NCBI GenBank assembly: GCA_945483255.1 | Contig: CALYRP010000014.1 | Coordinates: 1 to 11,555, forward strand | Direction of reading: 5' to 3' | Source of the DNA: an uncultured Pseudomonadota bacterium | GTDB lineage: Bacteria > Pseudomonadota > Alphaproteobacteria > Rs-D84 | DNA length: 11,555 nucleotides | In this document: positions 1-6,321 of the stretch, piece by piece | Numbering within the stretch: the first letter of the stretch is position 1 | Layout of the letters: every line of letters starts with the position of its first letter | Made by a program: the position numbers and the translations under genes | The notes under the pieces: model-generated | Database searches by the model: none | Told to the model about the DNA's origin: nothing | Seen by the model: the letters and a program-made list of their open reading frames with translations, nothing else

Positions 1-828
1 GGCGAAATAGCCAGCGGCAGCAGTTTTTATTTATCTGCCATGGATGCCGGTATTCCCGAAGGAATCATATTAGATGTTTATGATTTATTGGCGTTTGAAA
101 TGGATTTTGAACGTGATATTCGTGCCGGACAAAAATTTTATGTGTTATACGAAGAAAACTTTGCATCAGATAAAAAGGTTGATAATGGACATGTTTTGGC
201 GGTGTCTTTTGATGCGTTGCGTGGAAATGTTCAAATGTATCGCTATGTTAAACCAGATGGCAAAGCAGGATATTATGATGAAAAGGGAAACGGTGCAATA
301 AAATCATTGAAACGTACCCCAATTAATAATGCCAAAGTTACATCCAGTTTTTCAAAAAGACGCAAACATCCGGTTTTAGGATTTACACGCGCACACAAAG
401 GTGTTGATTTCCGTGCACCAACCGGAACCCCAATTCCAGCAGCTGGTGCGGGTCGTGTAATTGCACGCAGTTTTAATCGTGGACATGGTAATTTTGTAAA
501 AATAAGACACAATGGAACATTTGAAACTTTGTATGCACATATGTCTAAATTTGCCAAGGGTGTCAATGTTGGAACTGTTGTTCGTCAAGGACAAATTATT
601 GGTTATGCTGGATCAACAGGACTTTCAACTGGACCGCATTTGCATTACGAAGTTATTAAAAATGGTGTTCATGTAAACCCATTAACGGTGAAATTGCCAG
701 CGATTGATAATTTGGATGCAAATAACAAAAAATTATTCATGGAACAAAAAGCAAAAGTCGAAGCAACAATTAAATCTTTGAAATCAAATCCAAAACAGAT
801 TATTAGATTGAATAATTCCGATAAATAA
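1..828 (+). CDS. M23-family murein DD-endopeptidase (MepM/YebA-like), 5' partial
   Basis: The reading frame is open to the first base of the window, so the N-terminus is missing; the Met at position 40 is probably internal. The residues before it (GEIASGSSFYLSAM) fit the middle of a MepM/OapA-like domain. Numbered from that Met, residues 1-95 resemble the region before the catalytic domain of Escherichia coli MepM, with a 'MDFERDIRAGQKFYVLYE' segment. The LytM/M23 domain spans about 100-220. Its zinc and catalytic residues are visible: H119 and D123 in AHKGVDF, H167 in YAHM, H200 and H202 in GPHLHYE. Family members cut peptide cross-links in peptidoglycan in the periplasm. A Lys/Asn-rich tail of about 40 residues follows. 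The gene converges on a minus-strand gene with only 2 nt between the stops and no visible terminator. The family call is firm; which of the M23 paralogues it is cannot be told from a fragment. Confidence 0.93.
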   Translation, partial: GEIASGSSFYLSAMDAGIPEGIILDVYDLLAFEMDFERDIRAGQKFYVLYEENFASDKKVDNGHVLAVSFDALRGNVQMYRYVKPDGKAGYYDEKGNGAIKSLKRTPINNAKVTSSFSKRRKHPVLGFTRAHKGVDFRAPTGTPIPAAGAGRVIARSFNRGHGNFVKIRHNGTFETLYAHMSKFAKGVNVGTVVRQGQIIGYAGSTGLSTGPHLHYEVIKNGVHVNPLTVKLPAIDNLDANNKKLFMEQKAKVEATIKSLKSNPKQIIRLNNSDK

Positions 829-830
829 TT

Positions 831-1037
831 TTATTTTTTCGCGGATATAAATAATGCAAATATCCAACCGATAAACGACCAACCAAACATTAATGATCCC
901 ATGCGGGTGCGCATGCGGTCATATTTTGATTTGTCGTTCGCAGCCGCCAAATAAGCAGGCGTTAACACAATGCAAACAAATATAGCAATCGCCACAATAT
1001 ATTTCATAATTAACAAAATATCATTTATTGATATCAT
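831..1037 (-). CDS. Small two-TM membrane protein, superinfection-immunity (Imm_superinfect)-like
   Basis: This is a 68-aa protein with two predicted membrane segments (about residues 12-33 and 48-66) joined by a short charged, Arg/Lys-rich loop. The second segment carries the motif GWSFIGWIFAL (52-62). It resembles the 'GWT-x-IGW-xx-AL' signature of the small superinfection-immunity family (phage T4 Imm-like), whose bacterial members are common and mostly uncharacterised. That assignment is from memory of the motif and was not searched. The ATG at 1037 directly abuts the enolase stop codon and has a GGA at -9, within the end of eno, so translational coupling is likely. An alternative start is Met11 (ATG at 1007), which would give a more signal-like N-terminus. 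It is the last gene of the lptC-lptB-eno operon. Confidence 0.75.
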   Translation of the reverse strand: MISINDILLIMKYIVAIAIFVCIVLTPAYLAAANDKSKYDRMRTRMGSLMFGWSFIGWIFALFISAKK

Positions 1038-2300
1038 TTATATTCCATATTTTGCGTTTGTGCCTAATTCTTCGTTAATACGAATTAATTGGTTATATTT
1101 TGCCATGCGATCTGTGCGCGACATGGAACCTGTTTTAATTTGTCCTGCATTTGTTGCGACTGCTAAATCAGCAATTGTTGTATCTTCGGTTTCGCCACTG
1201 CGATGTGAAACAATAACGCCATAATTTGCATCTTGTGCCATTTTTATTGCGGTTAATGTTTCGGTCAAAGAACCAATCTGGTTTACTTTGATTAAGATTG
1301 CATTTGCAGCCCCAGTTTTAATACCTTTTTGCAAACGCGATGGATTTGTTACGAACAAATCGTCACCGACCAATTGGCATTTGTGGCCAATTTCATTTGT
1401 CATCTTTGTCCACGAATCCCAATCTTCTTCGGCAAGGCCATCTTCGATTGAAATAACAGGGTATTTCGAGATTAAATCTTTGTAAAATTCAATCATTTCA
1501 TTTGCGGTCTTTGTTGTGCCTTCAAAATGATAAAAACCATCTTTGTAAAATTCAGATGATGCAACATCTAAACCAATCGAAATTTCTTTACCAGGTTCGT
1601 ATCCTGCATCTTTTATTGCAGAAATGATAGTGTCCAAAGCCTCTGCACAAGTGTTGAAATTGGGCGCAAAACCGCCTTCGTCACCGACATTTGTGGAATG
1701 ATTTGATTTCTTTAATATAGATTTTAAATGATGAAAAACTTCAGATCCCATACGAATCGCATCAACTTCGTCTTTGGCACCGTTTGGAATAATCATAAAT
1801 TCTTGGGCATCCAATCCATTATCGGCATGCATTCCGCCATTAACAATATTCATCATTGGTCGGGGCAGGGTATCTGGATTGTTGTTTCCAAATATATTTG
1901 CAATGTGTTTATAAAGTGGGATATGTTGCGCATTAGCCGCTGCATGTGCAACCGCCAAAGATACAGACAAAATCGCATTCGCACCAAGTTTTTCTTTGTT
2001 TTGTGTGCCATCCAAAGACAGCATTTTATTATCAATTTCAGATTGCTTTGATGCATCCATGCCAATCAATGCGGGCGCAATAATTTCATTTACATTTTTG
2101 ACGGCATTAAATACAGATTTCCCCATATATGTTTTATTATTATCCCTTAATTCCAGGGCTTCAAAAGAACCAGTGGATGCCCCAGATGGAACCGATGCAC
2201 GACCAAATGTGCCATCATCAAGCCATACATCACATTCAACAGTAGGATTCCCACGAGAATCCATAATTTGACGCGCATGAATTTTTTCAATATTAAACAT
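1038..2300 (-). CDS. eno: Enolase (phosphopyruvate hydratase)
   Basis: Enolase converts 2-phosphoglycerate to phosphoenolpyruvate in glycolysis and is cytosolic. The protein has 420 aa, slightly shorter than the usual 425-432. The N-terminal signature MDSRGNPTVE and the substrate-loop SGASTG (39-44) are present. Catalytic residues are visible: E208 in VGDEGG, K338 in LIKVNQ, and H158 in GGMHADN. Mg2+ ligands are D245, E286 (SIEDGL) and D313 (VGDD). The phosphate-binding SHRSGETED starts at 365, and K389 lies in IKTG. No key residue is missing. The start is supported by a strong purine-rich Shine-Dalgarno (GGGGGAAAGG) in the 19-nt gap after lptB. It lies between lptB and a small membrane-protein gene and appears cotranscribed with LPS-export genes, which is an unusual setting. 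Confidence 0.98.
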   Translation of the reverse strand: MFNIEKIHARQIMDSRGNPTVECDVWLDDGTFGRASVPSGASTGSFEALELRDNNKTYMGKSVFNAVKNVNEIIAPALIGMDASKQSEIDNKMLSLDGTQNKEKLGANAILSVSLAVAHAAANAQHIPLYKHIANIFGNNNPDTLPRPMMNIVNGGMHADNGLDAQEFMIIPNGAKDEVDAIRMGSEVFHHLKSILKKSNHSTNVGDEGGFAPNFNTCAEALDTIISAIKDAGYEPGKEISIGLDVASSEFYKDGFYHFEGTTKTANEMIEFYKDLISKYPVISIEDGLAEEDWDSWTKMTNEIGHKCQLVGDDLFVTNPSRLQKGIKTGAANAILIKVNQIGSLTETLTAIKMAQDANYGVIVSHRSGETEDTTIADLAVATNAGQIKTGSMSRTDRMAKYNQLIRINEELGTNAKYGI

Positions 2301-2319
2301 ACCTTTCCCCCATTAAAAA

Positions 2320-3051
2320 TTATAAAGTGAAATTTTCACCAAGATAAACTTTTTTAACCATTTCGTCTTGGACAATTTCATCTGTTGTTCCGTGTTTCAA
2401 TATTTTGCCGTCGTGTAAAACATAACTGCGGTCTGTAATTCCCAATGTTTCACGAACATTATGGTCGGTTATAATAACGCCCAGACCGCGATGTTTTAAT
2501 TGTGATACCAATTCACGAATTTCATTAACTGCGATTGGGTCAATACCGGCAAAAGGTTCGTCAAGTAATATAAATTTAGGATCGTTTGCCAACGCGCGCG
2601 CAATTTCAACACGACGACGTTCACCACCAGACAAAGCTGTTGCAGGGCTTTTACGTAAAAATGCGATTGAAAATTCATCCAACAATGAATTCAATTTTTC
2701 TTCGCGCTTGGTGCGATTCGGTTCAACAATTTCAAGAATTGCCATAATATTATCTTCGACAGAAAGTCCGCGAAATACGCTGTTTTCCTGTGGAAGATAA
2801 CCGATGTGTAAACGCGAACGTTGATAAAAAGGCAAATGGGTAATGTCTTGCGAATTTAAAAATATTTGACCACTGGATGCTGCTAACTGACCAGTAATAC
2901 AATAAAACGCGGTTGTTTTTCCAGCACCATTTGGCCCCAACAACCCGACAGATTCGCCTTGATTTGCAATCAAAGATATGTCGCGCAACACAACGCGTTT
3001 ACCATAATTTTTTGACAAGTGTTCAACACGTAATACGGATTTTTTTATCAT
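2320..3051 (-). CDS. lptB: LPS export ABC transporter ATP-binding protein LptB
   Basis: LptB is the cytoplasmic ATPase of LptB2FGC, which extracts lipopolysaccharide from the inner membrane and pushes it along the Lpt bridge. All ABC motifs are intact in this 243-aa protein: Walker A GPNGAGKTT (39-47), Q-loop Q88 in YLPQEN, signature LSGGERRR (140-147), Walker B FILLDEP (160-166), and switch H197 in ITDHNVRET. The spacing and sequences such as FAGIDPIAV are typical of LptB rather than other ABC ATPases. The start codon overlaps the lptC stop as ATGA, and a GGTGA lies 7 nt upstream. In most proteobacteria lptA sits between lptC and lptB; here it does not. Confidence 0.97.
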   Translation of the reverse strand: MIKKSVLRVEHLSKNYGKRVVLRDISLIANQGESVGLLGPNGAGKTTAFYCITGQLAASSGQIFLNSQDITHLPFYQRSRLHIGYLPQENSVFRGLSVEDNIMAILEIVEPNRTKREEKLNSLLDEFSIAFLRKSPATALSGGERRRVEIARALANDPKFILLDEPFAGIDPIAVNEIRELVSQLKHRGLGVIITDHNVRETLGITDRSYVLHDGKILKHGTTDEIVQDEMVKKVYLGENFTL

Positions 3052-3527
3052 AATTGTATCACCATTTCATCTGTTAATACTTTATCACCATTGCTGGAAT
3101 TTATACGAACATTTTGATATAAATTTAATACTTTTGTTTTTATATTAAATTGTCCGCGCACCGCAGAAATTTTATCTACGATTTTTTTATTATCTTGCAT
3201 TCGTGTAATAGTTCCTGATGGTTTTTCAAGAAAGATTATATCTGGTTTATCATATCCTTTGCGACCAGATTTTGCGATTATTTTAAAGGGATTTCCTTCT
3301 TTGTCAGTCCCGACAAATGAAGCATTGGTCATTTTTATTTGATTGGTTACAATATCGTGCATGTTTATCGCGCTTATTGGTGTCCAAAGAATTTGCTTTG
3401 TTAAAAGAGATGCAGCAACCAACACAGCAACCATAACAAGTCCCCATCCGGTAAAGAAAAACTGCCAAAGACGGGTAAGTCGTTTGTGTTTAGATATTAT
3501 AATAAAATTGCGTTTATCTTGTTGCAT
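3048..3527 (-). CDS. lptC: LPS export periplasmic/inner-membrane protein LptC
   Basis: This 159-aa protein has one N-terminal membrane anchor (about 23-43) after a basic cytoplasmic segment, then a periplasmic LptC/OstA-type beta-jellyroll region. The 'ASFVGTDKEGNPFKIIA' stretch (69-85) matches the conserved start of the LptC fold, and later 'YQNVRINSSNG' is also typical of the family. LptC passes LPS from LptFG to LptA. It is the first gene of the operon and overlaps lptB by 4 nt, which strongly supports the assignment. I see no clear Shine-Dalgarno before the ATG. The 90-nt divergent gap to the plus-strand gene at 3618 is very AT-rich, and I could not pick a convincing minus-strand promoter there. 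Confidence 0.9.
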   Translation of the reverse strand: MQQDKRNFIIISKHKRLTRLWQFFFTGWGLVMVAVLVAASLLTKQILWTPISAINMHDIVTNQIKMTNASFVGTDKEGNPFKIIAKSGRKGYDKPDIIFLEKPSGTITRMQDNKKIVDKISAVRGQFNIKTKVLNLYQNVRINSSNGDKVLTDEMVIQL

Positions 3528-3594
3528 CGGTAACAGTTTAGCGATTTATAAATAAAAATGCAATTTTTATATTTATATAATCTTTTTTTTGTGA

Positions 3595-3600
3595 TATAAT
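3595..3600 (+). promoter_or_regulatory. Putative -10 box for the secreted-protein gene at 3618
   Basis: There is an exact TATAAT 18 nt before the ATG. The best -35 at 17-nt spacing is TTTATA (3572-3577), which is poor. Transcription would start near 3607, leaving a very short leader containing GAGAGAG as the likely ribosome-binding site. Confidence 0.45.
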
Positions 3601-3617
3601 AACCCATAAAGAGAGAG

Positions 3618-4427
3618 ATGAAAAGGTTAATTTCAATCTTTATTGTTGCAGTTTGTGCCACGACTTCTGTGTCGTGGGGTGCTGTTAATATTAAAAAGGC
3701 CGCACCTGTCGCGACTAAAAAAACAGAAGCGGTGGAATCTGCGACCAGTTTATTACCAACGGTTATCGGCTTGGTTGGCAGTGTTCAGGCTTTAAGTGCA
3801 CAACAACAACAATTAAGTGCAGATTGTGCACCAACATCTGATGAATTAAATACAGTTAATGATTTGGTCAAAGAATGGGCCAAACTTGGTGAAACAACTG
3901 CTGCGTCTGCGGCCAGTGGTTTGGGGGTAGAATGCACCAGTTATCAATCGTTTATGGATTTAGCAGACAGCGATGAAACTTGTTATGAATATTTTTCAGG
4001 AACAAGTAACGAAGGAACTGTTTGGGACAAATTCCCAAAGGCGACATCTGCTAAGATTTGCGAAGACAGCGGTGGGGCTTCGTTGTTCAATAAATCTGGT
4101 TCGGGAAATTGTAAAACCGTATCAAACATATATGATATTTTTGGCAGATTGCCATTCACAGATGATGATTACACAAAATCAGAAGCTAAAAAAATAGCAG
4201 CATTAAAAGAAAAAGCACAAAAATGTGCCCCGGCCAGAATTGCTGCGGCAAAACGTGAACTGTATGGCGGATTTTTAACCCAAACATTAAGCAGTGTTGG
4301 TCAAAGTACAGGTGCTGCAGGAACTTCTTCTGTGCTGGATGCGGTGTCTTCTATGGGGGGCAGTGGGGATATAAAATCTATATTGCCTTCACTTGGAACA
4401 ATGGCGACACAGATGTTAGATAAATAA
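3618..4427 (+). CDS. Secreted six-cysteine protein of unknown function
   Basis: I do not recognise this 269-aa protein. It begins with a clear Sec signal peptide: MKR, a hydrophobic core, then a likely cleavage after SWG or SWGA near residue 21-22. The mature part has six cysteines (70, 106, 122, 148, 165, 203). The even number and export suggest disulfides in the periplasm or at the surface. Residues 45-68 form a hydrophobic/Gln-rich helix (LLPTVIGLVGSV then QQQQ). Residues 186-216 are Lys/Ala-rich and helical, and the C-terminal 50 residues are rich in Ser, Gly and Thr. No lipobox is seen. GAGAGAG before the ATG is the probable Shine-Dalgarno. It has its own -10 and terminator, so it looks monocistronic. 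Confidence 0.85.
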   Translation: MKRLISIFIVAVCATTSVSWGAVNIKKAAPVATKKTEAVESATSLLPTVIGLVGSVQALSAQQQQLSADCAPTSDELNTVNDLVKEWAKLGETTAASAASGLGVECTSYQSFMDLADSDETCYEYFSGTSNEGTVWDKFPKATSAKICEDSGGASLFNKSGSGNCKTVSNIYDIFGRLPFTDDDYTKSEAKKIAALKEKAQKCAPARIAAAKRELYGGFLTQTLSSVGQSTGAAGTSSVLDAVSSMGGSGDIKSILPSLGTMATQMLDK

Positions 4428-4445
4428 TACTGTGAAAATTCTTTC

Positions 4446-4471
4446 AAAAAGCACACAATTGTGTGCTTTTT
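4446..4471 (+). terminator. Intrinsic terminator after the secreted-protein gene
   Basis: This is a perfect 26-nt palindrome. The core stem is GCACAC/GTGTGC around an AATT loop, flanked by A5 and T5, and the T-run continues as TCTCTTT. It lies 18 nt after the stop codon at 4427. Confidence 0.85.
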
Positions 4472-4474
4472 CTC

Positions 4475-4503
4475 TTTACTCGAATTTGAAAAAAATGTAT
4501 AAT
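4475..4503 (+). promoter_or_regulatory. Sigma70-type promoter for the OmpA-family lipoprotein gene
   Basis: TTTACT (-35, 4475-4480), a 17-nt spacer, and an exact TATAAT (-10, 4498-4503). The leader is about 27 nt and carries AAAGGA (4524-4529) 7 nt before the ATG. The -35 starts just after the preceding terminator's T-run. Confidence 0.7.
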
Positions 4504-4536
4504 TAGTGTGATATTAATCAGGGAAAGGAATTACAA

Positions 4537-5946
4537 ATGAAAAATCAATATTATATTTCAACATTGGCTGTGCTTGCATGCGTTGCGGTTGCTGGGTGTG
4601 CGGGGACCAGAAACGATGCGCAAAACGTGGAATACGAAATGCCGGCGGTTGAATATGTTGAACATTTAAATGTCAATGATGCGCCACATCAAGATTCCTT
4701 TTTAAATCAATTGGCTATGAATTACCGTTCGTATGCTATTTATAACGCAAGAACCAGTGGTTATCCAGATATCGCAGAATTGTTTGCCCAAAAGGCAATC
4801 GGTGCATTTTCTGGCGAAACTCCTTTCCCGGAATCTTTGGATAATTGGCAAATTGGAAACGAAACTGAAAGATTTGAAATATATACCGCATACAACAATT
4901 TAATGGATGAATTGAAAAGCGATGCGGCACAAATGCAACCACAACTTGTTGCCGAAGCCCAGGCAAAATTTGATTGTTGGATTTCTGCTGCGGCCAGTGG
5001 TCAAAACGCAACGGCCAATGAATGTAAGGCACGATTTTTAGCAAGCTTGCAAACATTAAAAGATTGTGCAAATGGCAAAGTTATTGCGCCAACACATGTA
5101 AAATCTGAAAATTTAACACCAAAAGTTGCCGAAGAAAAATATTATCCAGAAACCCGTCGTTTGAATGCTATGTCTGGAAATTCTCGTTCCCGCGAAGGTG
5201 TCGTAATTGTTAACAATGTAAATATCCCAGCAAACCTGGTTCAACCGGTTCCTGTTACTGTTAACATGGCACAACCACAACAGGCACCAATGGTATTTAA
5301 TCAAAATATTTACGGTGGCGAAGAAAGCGCAACTGCGGGCGATGATGTAATTAACGCGAATGGTATGGATGGCGATTATGTATCACGTGATGAATTTGTT
5401 GATATGATGATGGCAATGCGTGCAGAATTAGCGGCAATTAATGCACGTCTTGGTGAAATGGGAAATACAGATAAAACAATTATCAAGGTTCAACAAATTC
5501 CATTAGAACCAAAACAACACGTTATGGAAGAAATTTTTGAAGTGCACTTTGATTTCGATAAATCAAAAATAAAACCAGAATACGAAGATATTATCAGAAA
5601 ATTGGCTGCCACAACCCAGGCTAATAAAAATGTAAAAGTTTCGGTTGTTGGTCATACTGATACAGCGGGATCCAGTTCTTATAATTATGCCCTGGGCGGT
5701 CGTCGTGCAGAAGCTGTTCAAAAAATGTTAATTGAATATGGAATCCCATCTTCACAAATTATTGCGGTGTCCGCGGGTGAAGAAGATTTGAAAGTTCAAA
5801 CACCAAATAACACACCAAACGCAGAAAATCGTCGTGTTCGTGTTGTTAAAGAAGTTCATTACACAGAACCAGCCCCAGAAGTAGTGCCGGTTGTTGTTGA
5901 AGAATATTCTGAAACAGACGAAGAATGTGGGGAATGTGAAGATTAA
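4537..5946 (+). CDS. OmpA-family peptidoglycan-binding outer-membrane lipoprotein
   Basis: The 469-aa protein starts with a lipoprotein signal peptide ending in the lipobox VAGC (lipidated Cys21). The N-terminal half (about 40-180) is helical, with an 'AQAKFDCW' segment and Cys147, 163 and 177; this resembles the leading region of alphaproteobacterial OmpA-like proteins. A Pro/Gln/Asn-rich linker (230-275) and a short coiled-coil-like stretch (281-308) follow. The OmpA domain runs about 333-437, with the FDFDKSKI start, GHTDTAG (D375) and ENRRVRV (R432/R433). D375 and the conserved Arg are the usual diaminopimelate-contacting residues. Expected role: tether the outer membrane to peptidoglycan. 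The C-terminus adds a Val/Glu-rich tail ending EECGECED, which is unusual. The start is supported by the promoter and by AAAGGA 7 nt upstream. Confidence 0.92.
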   Translation: MKNQYYISTLAVLACVAVAGCAGTRNDAQNVEYEMPAVEYVEHLNVNDAPHQDSFLNQLAMNYRSYAIYNARTSGYPDIAELFAQKAIGAFSGETPFPESLDNWQIGNETERFEIYTAYNNLMDELKSDAAQMQPQLVAEAQAKFDCWISAAASGQNATANECKARFLASLQTLKDCANGKVIAPTHVKSENLTPKVAEEKYYPETRRLNAMSGNSRSREGVVIVNNVNIPANLVQPVPVTVNMAQPQQAPMVFNQNIYGGEESATAGDDVINANGMDGDYVSRDEFVDMMMAMRAELAAINARLGEMGNTDKTIIKVQQIPLEPKQHVMEEIFEVHFDFDKSKIKPEYEDIIRKLAATTQANKNVKVSVVGHTDTAGSSSYNYALGGRRAEAVQKMLIEYGIPSSQIIAVSAGEEDLKVQTPNNTPNAENRRVRVVKEVHYTEPAPEVVPVVVEEYSETDEECGECED

Positions 5947-5952
5947 AAAATA

Positions 5953-5976
5953 TTGACAAAAATACGCTTGACAAAA
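5953..5976 (+). repeat. Direct repeat TTGACAAAA, 15-nt period, at a promoter
   Basis: The 9-mer TTGACAAAA occurs at 5953-5961 and again at 5968-5976. The second copy supplies the -35 of the promoter for the 47-aa gene. The first copy has no good -10 at the right distance, so it may be a duplicated -35, a regulator half-site, or chance in AT-rich DNA. Confidence 0.5.
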
Positions 5977-5996
5977 TTTTTTGTTTGGTGTATTAT
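5968..5996 (+). promoter_or_regulatory. Strong sigma70 promoter for the 47-aa gene
   Basis: An exact TTGACA (5968-5973), a 17-nt spacer, and TATTAT (5991-5996), which matches the -10 consensus at five of six positions. The leader to the ATG at 6038 is about 35 nt. It carries AAAAGG (6025-6030) 7 nt before the start. Confidence 0.85.
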
Positions 5997-6037
5997 GTCC
6001 GTAAATTGATAGAGAGAAAAGCGCAAAAGGTATAAAA

Positions 6038-6181
6038 ATGGCGAAGATGGACTCTTTTAAAAAAGCAACAGAAAACGCAAAAGCTGTGGGTTTCAAGAAA
6101 GCGCAATCAAATGTTGTTAATTTGGCTGCAGAATTTGGAAAACGCGACATTGTTATTGGAAACACTGGTATAGAAAAATAG
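6038..6181 (+). CDS. Small 47-aa basic protein of unknown function
   Basis: This short frame starts MAKMDSFKKATENAKAVG and ends IVIGNTGIEK. It is supported by a near-consensus promoter, an AAAAGG Shine-Dalgarno at 7-nt spacing, and a hairpin 22 nt after the stop. The composition is Lys/Ala/Asn-rich, with no signal peptide, membrane segment or cysteine. Residues 4-35 could form one or two amphipathic helices. I do not recognise the family. The promoter strength suggests an abundant cytoplasmic protein. It lies between the OmpA-family gene and rho. The transcript could also act as a small RNA, but the signals around the ATG favour translation. Confidence 0.75.
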   Translation: MAKMDSFKKATENAKAVGFKKAQSNVVNLAAEFGKRDIVIGNTGIEK

Positions 6182-6203
6182 TGCGTTTTGTGTAAAAATT
6201 TTT

Positions 6204-6225
6204 GTGGCCCGCATGGGCCACTTGC
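6204..6225 (+). terminator. Hairpin after the 47-aa gene, probable terminator
   Basis: GTGGCCC (6204-6210) and GGGCCAC (6215-6221) form a perfect 7-bp GC-rich stem around a GCAT loop. The downstream tract is only TTGCTTT, so intrinsic termination may be incomplete. The rho -35 begins 13 nt after the stem. Confidence 0.6.
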
Positions 6226-6234
6226 TTTAGCCCC

Positions 6235-6263
6235 TTGACATTTTCTCGTTTTTCTTCTATAAT
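6235..6263 (+). promoter_or_regulatory. Exact-consensus sigma70 promoter for rho
   Basis: TTGACA (6235-6240), a 17-nt spacer, and TATAAT (6258-6263): both hexamers and the spacing match the consensus. The leader is about 50 nt and ends in AAGG (6311-6314), 7 nt before the rho ATG. Confidence 0.9.
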
Positions 6264-6321
6264 ATGATACATCAAAGCAGCGAAATTCTTCGTTTGCGAT
6301 TTCCACAAAAAAGGTTTTTTT

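Noticed and set aside
3528..3617. Minus-strand promoter for lptC in the divergent gap
   Set aside because: Several TATAAA-like boxes exist in this AT-rich stretch, but the best pair (TTGCAT-N17-TAAACT) matches the consensus poorly.
6264..6321. Possible hairpin in the rho leader (GCGAA-ATTC-TTCGT)
   Set aside because: It has only four Watson-Crick pairs plus one G-U wobble in AT-rich sequence, too weak to call a regulatory structure or riboswitch without comparison.
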